This document shows, piece after piece, positions 1-7,749 of a DNA stretch of 41,923 nt. The number at the start of each line of letters is the position of its first letter. Within the stretch, counting starts at the first letter, position 1. The notes below the pieces were generated by a model. That model searched no databases, was not told where the DNA came from, and saw only the letters and a list, made by a program, of their open reading frames with translations. The DNA is from Candidatus Flemingiibacterium merdigallinarum (GTDB lineage: Bacteria; Bacillota; Clostridia; Oscillospirales; CAG-272), in NCBI GenBank assembly GCA_904386005.1, contig CAJFKR010000014.1, forward strand, positions 1 through 41,923, in the 5' to 3' direction. The position numbers were made by a program, and so were the translations under genes.

Positions 1-125
1 CGCCTACGGCTCCACTCCGGCTGCACAAATTCGCTGTAATACCATGTCTTTTATTTTTTCTGGTCTTTTTGGGTCATATCTATTTACAACGCAGAAAAAA
101 AATCAAAAGTTTTTTCTAAAACCTA

Positions 126-154
126 TTGACAAACGCTTTTCTTTGTGCTATAAT
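126..154 (+). promoter_or_regulatory. Sigma-A promoter of tRNA-Arg
   Basis: A perfect -35 TTGACA (126-131) and a perfect -10 TATAAT (149-154) are separated by 17 bases. The tRNA begins 47 bases after the -10 box, so a short 5' leader is expected to be processed off. Bases 1-125 hold no gene that I can support. Confidence 0.9.
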
Positions 155-200
155 ATTACAGTACTCGAGAGGAGCACAGCTCCGGAGAGTGAAATGGTAC

Positions 201-276
201 GCGCTTGTAGCTCAGTGGATAGAGTGCCCGGCTACGAACCGGTAGGTCGCAGGTTCGAATCCCGCCAGGCGCGCCA
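201..276 (+). tRNA. tRNA-Arg (anticodon ACG)
   Basis: The 76-nt sequence folds into a cloverleaf. The acceptor stem GCGCTTG/CAGGCGC includes one G-U pair. The D arm is GCTC/GAGT, the anticodon loop is CTACGAA (anticodon ACG), the T loop is TTCGAAT, and the CCA end is encoded at 274-276. Arg-ACG normally has A34 deaminated to inosine to read CGU/CGC/CGA. There are two unusual non-pairs: C27-U43 at the top of the anticodon stem and A51-C63 in the T stem. The gene lies between its own promoter and terminator, so it is a single-gene unit. Confidence 0.95.
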
Positions 277-283
277 TTTATAT

Positions 284-314
284 GACCGCTGGAGGTTACT
301 TCGGCGGTCTTTTC
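284..314 (+). terminator. Intrinsic terminator of tRNA-Arg
   Basis: The inverted repeat GACCGC (284-289) / GCGGTC (304-309) is followed by a T-rich tract (TTTTCTATTTT). It starts 7 bases after the tRNA CCA end. Confidence 0.75.
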
Positions 315-427
315 TATTTTAAATGTGCGGTGATGGGTCGCTAAGATATCTACTGTACATTGATTAATGTTTTGATTAGCCCGACATTGTGTCATTTTAT
401 AAATCAATTAATATCGGAGATACAACG

Positions 428-883
428 ATGTCATTTAACTTCATCAATATATTCGGTCTGGTCGCGGCAGTGCTGCTGCTTATACCCGAGGTCATACATC
501 TGTCAAAGCTTTATTACTATATGTATACTGCCCGTGATAAGCTGTTTTATGCGTCGTGGGGCTTGATGTATCTGATATCAGCGCTGCTCATGGTTCTGCC
601 GATCGGTGTTGACGAGTTTGGATTTATGAGCGTCACGCATTTTTTGGTTTATATCATCGGCGATATATTACTGCTGCTTATCTACATTACCGGACGGATT
701 CTTATGTTCTTTCAAATCGTCGACTTTAAAAGCCTGCTCTGGCCGTGTGCGGCAGCCGGTGTGTTTCTCTTGAGCGGAGCCGCGCTCGGTCATATGCTGC
801 TTGTCGCCGCGGCGGTCATAGTGCTGTCGTTGATAATTATAACCGCAATTACGCAAAACCGTGTGGAGGGTGATTCGCATTGA
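428..883 (+). CDS. Small multi-span membrane protein of unknown function
   Basis: Encodes 151 residues. The ATG at 428 is chosen over the in-frame ATG at 389 because a GGAG ribosome binding site sits about 9 bases upstream of 428. The protein is strongly hydrophobic, with about five predicted membrane segments (near residues 5-20, 35-52, 60-85, 92-112 and 115-140), short loops and few charges. I see no recognisable catalytic motif or transporter signature and do not recognise the family. It stands alone between the tRNA terminator and the terminator at 926-956. It could be a small sensor-accessory or stress membrane protein, but nothing in the sequence decides this. Confidence 0.75.
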   Translation: MSFNFINIFGLVAAVLLLIPEVIHLSKLYYYMYTARDKLFYASWGLMYLISALLMVLPIGVDEFGFMSVTHFLVYIIGDILLLLIYITGRILMFFQIVDFKSLLWPCAAAGVFLLSGAALGHMLLVAAAVIVLSLIIITAITQNRVEGDSH

Positions 884-925
884 ATCAGACGGAAACATAT
901 TATATTCTCTCACCGAGATAAATAA

Positions 926-956
926 AACCGAAAGTCCGGTCGGACTTTCGGTTTTT
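926..956. terminator. Bidirectional intrinsic terminator
   Basis: ACCGAAAGTCCG (927-938) and CGGACTTTCGGT (941-952) form a perfect 12-bp stem with a two-base loop, followed by a T run on the plus strand; upstream A residues give U on the minus strand. It lies between two convergent genes (428-883 plus, 980-1534 minus) and can serve both. Confidence 0.85.
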
Positions 957-979
957 GTTATGTGCTTATTTGTGATGTG

Positions 980-1534
980 TTATTTCGTAAAGCCGTATTT
1001 TTGCATAACAGCTTTGAAATACTCGACGAATTCTTCGGCGTTGAGAGGCTTCGACTCGGAGCGAACTTCAGCTTTAGCATCGCTTGTAGTCTCGACCGAC
1101 TGTGACTCAGCCGCCTTTGTCTCGGGTTCTGCCTTTTCCTCGGTTGTCTTTGGCTCGGGGTCAGAGCTCATATTTTTTTTTTGCTCCTGCTTGTTTCCGC
1201 AGTAGGGGCAGAATATCGCGTCGGACGTGATTTCTTTACCGCAGCTTATGCAGTAGGCTTTTCCGCTGTTAGCGGCTATGTCGGCTTTGATTTTAGAAAT
1301 GACTTCCTTCTGGTCGTCGATTTCAATTATCTGTGCGGCAATGCTCGCGTCGTCGGCTTTATCGTAGCAGAGCTTGCCGAGATTGTTAAATAGTCTTTCG
1401 AGCTTGGCTTCTTCGGACTTGAGCGAGATTATGAGCTTTGCCGACTCAGCTACTTCTCCGGTCTTTTTAACCGCTTTGTCGGCTATTGTCTTTGCGTTCT
1501 TAGAAAAGTTATCGAAAAATTCCTTGAATTCCAT
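980..1534 (-). CDS. Zinc-ribbon domain protein with N-terminal amphipathic helices
   Basis: Encodes 184 residues. The start is the ATG at 1534, preceded by GGAGG 7 bases upstream; the longer frame to 1570 lacks such a site. Residues 1-80 are charged and helical (two long amphipathic or coiled-coil helices rich in Lys, Glu and Ala). Around residues 95-115 there is a CxxC...CxxC zinc ribbon (CISCGKE ... CPYCGNK). A low-complexity acidic Glu/Thr/Ser/Lys-rich segment follows, and then a short C-terminal helix (LNAEEFVEYF...). This architecture is common in Clostridia as zinc-ribbon proteins without assigned function. It is cytoplasmic, with no signal or membrane segment. Partners cannot be deduced from its neighbours. 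Confidence 0.8.
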   Translation of the reverse strand: MEFKEFFDNFSKNAKTIADKAVKKTGEVAESAKLIISLKSEEAKLERLFNNLGKLCYDKADDASIAAQIIEIDDQKEVISKIKADIAANSGKAYCISCGKEITSDAIFCPYCGNKQEQKKNMSSDPEPKTTEEKAEPETKAAESQSVETTSDAKAEVRSESKPLNAEEFVEYFKAVMQKYGFTK

Positions 1535-1626
1535 AATAATCCTCCATACGGTGCATACGCATAATGCCAACGTAATACTGCCGTTCGGCAGGACTCGCGG
1601 CAGATTGCAGCAAATCAGTATATATT

Positions 1627-1655
1627 ATTGTACGCTAATTATATGAACCTGCAAA
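1627..1655 (-). promoter_or_regulatory. Probable promoter of the zinc-ribbon gene
   Basis: On the minus strand TTTGCA (-35, 1650-1655) and TACAAT (-10, 1627-1632) are separated by 17 bases. Matches to consensus are 4/6 and 5/6. It lies about 90 bases upstream of the start at 1534. Confidence 0.5.
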
Positions 1656-1720
1656 TAATATTTTGAAACTATTTATTTCACAATGATTAAATTTGTGTAA
1701 ATAGCTCAAAATTGCTGAAA

Positions 1721-4201
1721 TTATACGCCGGCATTAGCGACTTTTGGAAGATATTCGATTTCATTTTTATCGTTGAGCACTGCCTTTACGCTGTCGCCGT
1801 CTGAAATCCTGCCCTCGAGCATAGCGGTCGCAAAGCTGTCTTCGATGCGACGCTGTATCGCGCGGCGGAGCGGGCGCGCTCCGTATACCGGATCGAAGCC
1901 CTCACGAGCGAGTGAGTCGACCAGCGCGTCGTCAAAGCTGATGTCGACTCCGAGCGACTCAATGCGTTCGCCGATTTCGTCAAGCATGACGCGCGCGATT
2001 TTCTTGATGTCTTCGCTTGTGAGCTTGTTGAAGATTATGATCTCGTCGATTCGGTTGAGGAACTCGGGCTTGAAGGTCTCGCGCAGGCTGGCGTTTACTG
2101 TGCGGCGCATTTCGTCATTGTCCGATTTGTCGAGCGCTGACGCGAAACCGAGCTTCTTCTGCTCGGTGATGCTTGCCGCGCCGACATTCGACGTCATTAT
2201 GATTATCGTGTTCTTGAAGTCGACATGGCGTCCCTGAGCGTCGGTCAGCAGTCCGTCCTCGAGTATCTGGAGCAGGATATTGAAAACATCCGGGTGCGCT
2301 TTTTCAATTTCGTCGAACAATACGACCGAATAGGGCTTGCGGCGTATCTTCTCGGTCAGCTGTCCGCCCTCGTCATAACCGACATAGCCGGGCGGAGAGC
2401 CGATCAGCTTCGAGGTCGAGTGCTTCTCCATATATTCGGACATATCGATGCGTATCATCGCGTTCTCGTCACCGAACATCACGTCGGCGAGCGCCTTCGC
2501 GAGCTCGGTCTTGCCGACGCCGGTCGGACCGAGGAAGATAAACGAGCCCATCGGACGCTTCGGGTCTTTGAGTCCGATCCGTCCGCGGCGTATTGCCTTC
2601 GCGACTGCCGAGACAGCCTCGTCCTGACCGATAATCCGCTTCTGCAATATTGATTCGAGATTCAACAGCCGCGAGCTCTCCTCGTCAGCGAGCTTCTTCA
2701 CCGGTATGCCCGTCCACGCGGTCACGATGTCGGCGATGTCGTCCGCGCCAATCGACAGCGATTCGGTCGTCTTGGACGACTGCCACTCATTTTTCTTGGC
2801 TTCGCAGTCCTCGGTCAGCTTCTTCTCCTCGTCGCGCAGCGCGGCGGCGCGCTCGAAGTCCTGCGATTTTATAGCTTCCTCCTTATCGGCGCGGATTGCT
2901 TTGATGCGATCCTCGGCGTCGCGCAGGTCGGGCGGGGAGGTCTGCGCCGCGATACGCTTCTTCGACGCGGCTTCATCGATAAGGTCAATAGCTTTATCAG
3001 GCAGATAGCGGTCGTTTATATACCGCTGCGACAGCGAAACCGCGGCGTTGATTGCCTCGTCTGTGATTTTGACCTTGTGGTGCGATTCATAGCGGTCGCG
3101 CAGACCGATGAGTATCTTCACCGCTTCGTCAGCGGTCGGTTCGCCGACCATTACCGACTGAAAACGGCGCTCGAGCGCCGCGTCCTTTTCAATGTGCGCG
3201 CGGTATTCGTCGATTGTCGTCGCGCCGATAATCTGTATCTCACCACGCGCCAATGCCGGCTTCAGTATATTCGCGGCGTCGACCGCGCCTTCGGCCGCAC
3301 CCGCGCCGATGATAGTGTGTATTTCATCGATAAACAGGATTATACCCGGGTTCTTCGCGACTTCAGCCATGACCGCTTTCATTCGCTCCTCGAATTCGCC
3401 GCGGTATTTAGCGCCGGCGATCATCGACGATATATCAAGCGTGACTATAGTCCGACCGATCAGCGATTCGGGGACGCTTCCCTCGGCGATGCGCTCGGCG
3501 AGTCCCTCTACAACTGCGGTCTTTCCGACGCCCGGCTCGCCGATGAGGCAGGGATTGTTTTTAGTACGGCGTGAGAGTATCTGTATTACGCGCTCGGTTT
3601 CGGTCTCTCGACCAATGATCGGATCGAGCTTGCCGTCGCGCGCCATAGCGGTCAGGTCGCGACCGTATTGTGCGAGCGAGGGGGTGTCCTTGAGCGAGCC
3701 GGACGGCTTGTGCGACGTCTTGCCGCTGAGCTGCATCGAGTCTTCCGACTCGCTGCCGTCTCCATTGACATTGCCGAGGAAATTGGTGATATCAGCGATG
3801 ATGTCGGCAGCCGACACGCCGAGCTCGCCGAGTATCACGACGGCTATGCTGTCCGACTCGGACGCGACCGCGTACAAGAGATGCTCGGTGCCGATATAGC
3901 TCTGACCGAAGCGCGACGACTGGTACGCGGCGTTTTCGATTATCCGCTTCGTGCGCGGCGTCATATCGCGCGGGGTTATGCGTGTGCGCTCGCCGCTGCC
4001 GATGCGGCGACGGATCGCGTCGCGCGTCACCTCGAAGCTCACTCCCCGAGCGTCGAGCAGCTTTGCCGCGACGCTGTCAGTTTCGCTCGTGAGCGCGAGC
4101 AGCAGGTGCTCGCTGCCGATATAGGTGTGCCCGAGCTCGGACGCGAGGTAGAGCGATTTATTGAGTACATTTGTAGCTTTTTGCGTAAAGCTCTTTGGCA
4201 T
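1721..4201 (-). CDS. clpC: ATP-dependent Clp protease ATP-binding subunit ClpC
   Basis: A Hsp100 unfoldase of 826 residues that feeds substrates to ClpP and recognises phosphoarginine-tagged proteins. Two Clp N repeats occupy about residues 1-145. The D1 AAA+ module has Walker A GEPGVGKT (221-228) and Walker B LFIDE (about 290). A UVR-like coiled segment that would contact McsA or McsB lies at about 434-468. The D2 module has Walker A GPTGVGKT (558-565) and the pore loop GYVGYDEGG (about 605). The start is the ATG at 4201 with AAAGGA 9 bases upstream; a TTG two codons earlier is less likely. It is the last gene of the ctsR operon, separated from mcsB by 272 bases that contain a hairpin and a possible internal promoter. 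Length and motifs are typical of ClpC. Confidence 0.97.
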   Translation of the reverse strand: MPKSFTQKATNVLNKSLYLASELGHTYIGSEHLLLALTSETDSVAAKLLDARGVSFEVTRDAIRRRIGSGERTRITPRDMTPRTKRIIENAAYQSSRFGQSYIGTEHLLYAVASESDSIAVVILGELGVSAADIIADITNFLGNVNGDGSESEDSMQLSGKTSHKPSGSLKDTPSLAQYGRDLTAMARDGKLDPIIGRETETERVIQILSRRTKNNPCLIGEPGVGKTAVVEGLAERIAEGSVPESLIGRTIVTLDISSMIAGAKYRGEFEERMKAVMAEVAKNPGIILFIDEIHTIIGAGAAEGAVDAANILKPALARGEIQIIGATTIDEYRAHIEKDAALERRFQSVMVGEPTADEAVKILIGLRDRYESHHKVKITDEAINAAVSLSQRYINDRYLPDKAIDLIDEAASKKRIAAQTSPPDLRDAEDRIKAIRADKEEAIKSQDFERAAALRDEEKKLTEDCEAKKNEWQSSKTTESLSIGADDIADIVTAWTGIPVKKLADEESSRLLNLESILQKRIIGQDEAVSAVAKAIRRGRIGLKDPKRPMGSFIFLGPTGVGKTELAKALADVMFGDENAMIRIDMSEYMEKHSTSKLIGSPPGYVGYDEGGQLTEKIRRKPYSVVLFDEIEKAHPDVFNILLQILEDGLLTDAQGRHVDFKNTIIIMTSNVGAASITEQKKLGFASALDKSDNDEMRRTVNASLRETFKPEFLNRIDEIIIFNKLTSEDIKKIARVMLDEIGERIESLGVDISFDDALVDSLAREGFDPVYGARPLRRAIQRRIEDSFATAMLEGRISDGDSVKAVLNDKNEIEYLPKVANAGV

Positions 4202-4473
4202 ATGCAATCATCCTTTCGTTTGGATAACTGTAAATATTATAATAAAAATATCGTTAATAAATGCGCCGCCGGCAGAATAATTCTATCGGCGGCAAAGCAC
4301 AGCTGCTGATTACAGCCGCAGCCGGGCTTGTACAATCTAATCGAATCTGACTGCGGGAAGCGGCGAGATGATTTCAGTATCTGCGCCGCTTGAACCCTGT
4401 CGCGGAATCAATATACATATTATTCAATTTCGCGCAATTTTATTCAATCAGACGGCAATTCATGAATAATTAC
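4202..4473 (-). promoter_or_regulatory. mcsB-clpC intergenic region with hairpin and possible internal promoter
   Basis: This gap inside an otherwise tightly packed operon contains the inverted repeat GCCGCCG (4265-4271) / CGGCGGC (4287-4293), with a second small palindrome AGAATAATTCT inside the loop. On the minus strand a TATAAT (4236-4241) follows the hairpin, about 35 bases before the clpC start. No good -35 is found 17 bases upstream of it. I infer either an attenuating hairpin or independent clpC transcription. There is no gene here. Confidence 0.45.
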
Positions 4474-5487
4474 TTATTTTGCGAGCGTCTCGCGCACTGT
4501 TTTAGCACGCAGCGTCTCGAGCTCGGCGGCGGTTATGTCCGCTTTCGACGACGACGCGGCGATCAGATTTGCCGGCATAGCACTGACAAGCAGCGAATCA
4601 AGCGCGGCGAGGTCGCAGCCCTCGACGATACCGAGCGATACGCCCAGTCTGACGTCGCTCCAAAGTCCCATGAACTCGGACGCGGACATAAGGTATGCGT
4701 TACAAAGCAGTCCTTTCGCACGCATCACACGGTCGCAGAGTCTTGCGAAGCTGTCGCTCTTGAGTGTGTCTCTGAGCTTGCGCTCGCTTTCAATCAGCTG
4801 CTTTGCGACGTTGATTAATTTTTCGATTATTTCCTCTTCGGATATGCCCATTGTCACCGAATTGGAAATTTGATACAGCGAGCCGTATGCCTCACCGCTT
4901 TCACCGAAGTAGGCGCGCATTGTGACGCCCAGCTTTGCGAGTCCGCGTTCAGCCGCGCCGATCTGTCTTGCGAGCGCGGTCGCCGGCAGGTGCAAAAGCA
5001 GCGAAGCGCGCATTCCGGTGCCAAGGTCGGTAGGGTTCTGCGACAGGTAGCCGACCGACTCGGAGTAGGCGATATCAGCTCCGGCGTCAAGCAGGTCGTC
5101 GAGCGCGACCGCCTTGTCATAAGCTTCTTTCAACGACAACCCCGCGCTGAACGCCGCGATGCGGACGTGATCCTCACCGCAGATCATCACTGCGGTCTGC
5201 TTTGACTCGTCGAGCAGCAGTGTGTGCGGAGCTTTCTCCGACGCGAACTCGGAGCTGATATATCGCTTCTCTGCGAGCGCGCTCGTGTCAATATTGTTCT
5301 TTGCCGCGAGGTCGATTGTCTCAAGACCTGCCGGAGCGAGCGCTTTCGTGACTTTATCTATTATTTCCGAACGTCCGGCGTCATTAAGCTTTTTGCCGAA
5401 CGGATATCCCGCGATGTTGCGGGCGAAACGTATACGCGAGCTTACAACGACGTCGCTTTCGGCGCCGATTTCATTGTACCATGCCAT
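4474..5487 (-). CDS. mcsB: Protein-arginine kinase McsB
   Basis: McsB phosphorylates arginines on misfolded proteins, marking them for ClpC-ClpP, and phosphorylates CtsR on heat stress. The 337 residues show the phosphagen-kinase fold: SSRIR at 16-20, GEDH at 104-107 (nucleotide and catalytic region), the conserved loop NPTDLGTGMRAS at 151-162, and YQISN at 205-209. The C-terminal end is shorter than the roughly 360 residues of the Bacillus protein. In the family the loop normally reads C-P-T-N; here the cysteine position is Asn151, so the active-site cysteine is absent. The ATG lies two bases after the mcsA stop, with a GGAGA site inside the end of mcsA, which implies translational coupling. 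The identification is firm; full kinase activity is uncertain because of the Cys-to-Asn change. Confidence 0.95.
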   Translation of the reverse strand: MAWYNEIGAESDVVVSSRIRFARNIAGYPFGKKLNDAGRSEIIDKVTKALAPAGLETIDLAAKNNIDTSALAEKRYISSEFASEKAPHTLLLDESKQTAVMICGEDHVRIAAFSAGLSLKEAYDKAVALDDLLDAGADIAYSESVGYLSQNPTDLGTGMRASLLLHLPATALARQIGAAERGLAKLGVTMRAYFGESGEAYGSLYQISNSVTMGISEEEIIEKLINVAKQLIESERKLRDTLKSDSFARLCDRVMRAKGLLCNAYLMSASEFMGLWSDVRLGVSLGIVEGCDLAALDSLLVSAMPANLIAASSSKADITAAELETLRAKTVRETLAK

Positions 5488-5489
5488 AA

Positions 5490-6068
5490 TTACTTCGTCT
5501 CCTTTTTGTCTGCGGAATTGTTGCCGTCGGTGTTTGCACTGTTGACTTCGGCTTCAAGCGCTTTGATCTTGTCGCGAAGCTCGGCGGCTTTTTCGAATTC
5601 CTGCGCTTCAATCGCTTTTTTCTGTTCTTCCTTGAGCGCGTTTATCTCGGCTTCACGGTTCTGCTTTTCGCCGAAACGCTTCGGTATGCGTCCCTGCGGC
5701 TTGGATGTGCCGTGCAGCTGATTTACCGTAGCTGCAAGCTCGTCCGCGAAGGTTTCGTAGCACTGCGGGCAGCCGATATGTCCGGTGCGGGCTATATCGC
5801 TGAAGGTAGAACCGCAGACCGGGCAGCGTTTCGTCTCGCCGCTGCCGAGCGCGTGGTTCAGCGATGTGAAGAAGCTCGGCAGAACCGACGCAAAATCGAA
5901 TATGTCGTCGCGCATGAAATTGCTGAACGGATTCTCAAATTTTATCACGCCGTCACGTTCGAGCTCGGCGGCGCAGTCGGCGCAGAGCGAGTATTCGGTG
6001 ACCTTACCGTTGATGTTTTCTCTGTAATGTATAGTGGCGTTGTTCTTCTTGCATTTTTGACATAACAT
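5490..6068 (-). CDS. mcsA: UVR domain zinc-binding protein McsA, McsB activator
   Basis: McsA activates McsB and modulates CtsR. The 192-residue protein has four CxxC pairs (C3/C6, C29/C32, C82/C85, C100/C103) forming two zinc-finger units. A C-terminal UVR motif (about residues 138-173, coiled coil with EEQKKAIEAQEFEKAAELRD) matches the segment in ClpC. The tail is polar. The start ATG at 6068 has AAGGAG 9 bases upstream. It is the second gene of the operon, 43 bases after ctsR and 2 bases before mcsB. Confidence 0.95.
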   Translation of the reverse strand: MLCQKCKKNNATIHYRENINGKVTEYSLCADCAAELERDGVIKFENPFSNFMRDDIFDFASVLPSFFTSLNHALGSGETKRCPVCGSTFSDIARTGHIGCPQCYETFADELAATVNQLHGTSKPQGRIPKRFGEKQNREAEINALKEEQKKAIEAQEFEKAAELRDKIKALEAEVNSANTDGNNSADKKETK

Positions 6069-6111
6069 AAATATCAGCTCCTTAACTGAATGATTCTATT
6101 ATAACTATATT

Positions 6112-6564
6112 TTACTTCATGAATGACAGTATAAGCTGTCGGAATATGTCGGCACGGACTGATTTTTTTGTCTCAGCCGGCAGACTTGCGAGCGCGTTTT
6201 GGCTAATTGCCGCCGACGCTACGTGTGCGACCTGCGCGCTGATCAGTCCGTTATCGACTAAATTGCGTAGTATCGCGAGCGCACCGCCTTCGTCAAGCTC
6301 GTTGCCGATTGTGTAGAGACAGTGCATCAGGCACTCATCCTTGGTCAGCTGCTTCTTGACAATGCGGATGTAGCCTCCGCCGCCCCGCCGTGATTCAATC
6401 AGATAACCACGTTCGGGTGTGAACCGCGAGGTTATGACGTAGTTTATCTGACTCGGCGCGCAGCCCACTCGACCGGCTAAATCGTTGCGCCGGATCTCGA
6501 GCTGACCGCCACCATCCTTTAGCATTTCCTCGATGAGCTTCGCGATGCTGTCCGAGATAAGCAT
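6112..6564 (-). CDS. ctsR: Transcriptional repressor CtsR
   Basis: Heat-shock repressor that binds direct heptad repeats and is released when McsB phosphorylates it or targets it for proteolysis. It has 150 residues; the family usually has about 150-155. The N-terminal winged helix-turn-helix (about residues 1-65) ends in the glycine-rich wing RGGGGYIRI. The C-terminal helical domain (about 75-150) provides the McsB/ClpC contact in the family. The ATG at 6564 is chosen over the GTG at 6573 because AAAGGA lies 10-11 bases before the ATG but only one base before the GTG. First gene of its operon and autoregulated through the boxes upstream. Confidence 0.95.
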   Translation of the reverse strand: MLISDSIAKLIEEMLKDGGGQLEIRRNDLAGRVGCAPSQINYVITSRFTPERGYLIESRRGGGGYIRIVKKQLTKDECLMHCLYTIGNELDEGGALAILRNLVDNGLISAQVAHVASAAISQNALASLPAETKKSVRADIFRQLILSFMK

Positions 6565-6586
6565 TCGATACACTTCCTTTCAGGTC

Positions 6587-6603
6587 TTTGACTATCTCTG
6601 ACC
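6587..6603 (-). promoter_or_regulatory. CtsR operator 2 (between -10 and ctsR start)
   Basis: On the minus strand GGTCAGA GAT AGTCAAA, one mismatch from the CtsR heptad-pair consensus, lies downstream of the -10 box and just before the ribosome binding site. Its orientation is opposite to operator 1. Confidence 0.85.
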
Positions 6604-6613
6604 TTGTGACTAT

Positions 6614-6642
6614 ATTATACACCAAAAGTCAGAGAAAGTCAA
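6614..6642 (-). promoter_or_regulatory. Promoter of the ctsR-mcsA-mcsB-clpC operon
   Basis: On the minus strand TTGACT (-35, 6637-6642), a 17-base spacer and a perfect TATAAT (-10, 6614-6619). CtsR heptads overlap the -35 and flank the promoter on both sides, so repressor binding would block RNA polymerase directly. Confidence 0.93.
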
Positions 6643-6659
6643 AGTCAAAGAAAGTCAAA
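6643..6659 (+). promoter_or_regulatory. CtsR operator 1 (upstream of and touching the -35), with overlapping degenerate copy
   Basis: Reads AGTCAAA GAA AGTCAAA, a perfect match to the known CtsR consensus RGTCAAA-NAN-RGTCAAA. A second, imperfect pair, AGTCAGA GAA AGTCAAA at 6627-6643, continues the same phased array across the -35 box. Confidence 0.9.
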
Positions 6660-6748
6660 CATTGTGATTGGCGCGTAAATAATCGCGATTAGCTCACGAA
6701 AACTCGTGAAATCTCATTATTTCAAACTATTTCGCAGTATTTTAATAT

Positions 6749-7079
6749 AACGTGAGTTCGATAAGAATTATTACAATATAATTACGCAATCAACTGAACA
6801 AACAATATAAGATACAAACGACCACGTAGAAACCAGCCGCCGGTTGGGAAGCAGTGGCCCCAGCAGTTTCGTCCTGCGGACGAACCTGCCAAAGGCGGCG
6901 CATCTCTGTGCTTTCTGACAACAAGCAGTAATATTATCTCTGCGTTGTTATAATCATCTATGCCTTGCCCCAAATTATTAAAGTTTTCGCGGAGGGGGTC
7001 TGGGGGAGGCGCCTTTTTCAAAAGGCGCCTCCCCCAGTGAGAGCAAACAGTATCGCAGTATCCCCATCGAACTCACGTT
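6749..7079. mobile_element. MITE-like non-coding element with 14-bp terminal inverted repeats
   Basis: AACGTGAGTTCGAT (6749-6762) and its exact reverse complement (7066-7079) bound 331 bases without a credible gene. Both ends are followed outwards by AATAT (6744-6748 and 7080-7084), consistent with a 5-bp target duplication. Inside is a perfect 18-bp inverted repeat (7000-7037). The only open frames inside are short and of odd composition. I infer a miniature, non-autonomous element mobilised by a transposase elsewhere. This accounts for most of the 670-base gap between ctsR and the next gene; the rest is the ctsR promoter region and about 160 bases with no visible feature. Confidence 0.55.
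7000..7037. repeat. Perfect 18-bp inverted repeat (hairpin) with 2-base loop
   Basis: CTGGGGGAGGCGCCTTTT (7000-7017) is followed after TC by its exact complement (7020-7037). It is very GC-rich and preceded by a run of G (ggagggggt). It can act as a strong hairpin in RNA or as a cruciform. It lies inside the MITE-like element. Confidence 0.8.
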
Positions 7080-7243
7080 AATATAACAGAATGAATTGCC
7101 GTCCTGATGTGGAGATAGGGCTATTTCGAAAAAAAGCGCACAGAACGTCAGAAACGTTCCATGCGCCGAGTATAATCTCAACTTCCGGACAAAATTAACT
7201 TTCGTAACAACTATATTTTATATAGTTCATATTGCCAGTCTAC

Positions 7244-7648
7244 TTAGTCGAGGTATGGGTATTGCTGAATTTGACCTTTGGACTTAACGATGCGCGGCTC
7301 AAAGCTCTCCTCAACTTCATTTATCTTGTGTACTGTAATGGTAAACATCCAATCATCTCCAAAGTCATAATGAAGCCAAAATTTCTGCCCTTTATTTAGC
7401 TTGAGCTTGTCAAGAGCTATATCAGTTGCCGCATCATCCTCCTCCTCCGGATCCGATTGATACGAGTTTTCACTATACATACAGTTGTCCATACAGAACT
7501 CATACAGATGTTCATCATCAAAATCAAAGGCTTCCAGAATGATCTGACACAACCGATCCAGCGTTTCATCGCCGCATATTTCGATGTTTCTGTAAACCTC
7601 CCGCCCCATTCCGGCAGGGTATACTTTAATTGAATACTGCTTACTCAT
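7244..7648 (-). CDS. Plasmid pRiA4b ORF-3-like family protein
   Basis: The 134-residue protein resembles the pRiA4b ORF-3 / IS1096 TnpR-like family (small cytoplasmic proteins, function unknown, often near mobile DNA). Visible family traits are an N-terminal beta-strand region (IKVYPAG...), an acidic middle (DPEEEDD), the motif FWLHYDFGDDWMFTITV (about residues 96-112), and the C-terminal G-x-x-x-QYPY. The start ATG at 7648 has an AGGTG site about 6 bases upstream. It is isolated, next to the MITE-like element, with AT-richer codon use than its neighbours. This fits horizontal acquisition, which is inference. Confidence 0.85.
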   Translation of the reverse strand: MSKQYSIKVYPAGMGREVYRNIEICGDETLDRLCQIILEAFDFDDEHLYEFCMDNCMYSENSYQSDPEEEDDAATDIALDKLKLNKGQKFWLHYDFGDDWMFTITVHKINEVEESFEPRIVKSKGQIQQYPYLD

Positions 7649-7749
7649 AACACACCTATTTATGTTTAGTACCGTAGCATTTTATTAAGCTTTACAAAAA
7701 GTAAATGTTTTCGGCGGATCCTTGCTCCGCTATTATGTTAAATATCGAT

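Noticed and set aside
44-322. 92-codon plus-strand frame over the tRNA-Arg gene
   Set aside because: It runs through the promoter and the tRNA; composition is not protein-like.
6782-7021. Short minus-strand open frame inside the MITE-like element
   Set aside because: It ends inside the 18-bp hairpin, with odd composition and no homology that I recognise.
7713-7731. Terminator after metK (GCGGA...TCCGC)
   Set aside because: Only a 5-bp stem without a following T run on the minus strand; too weak to call.
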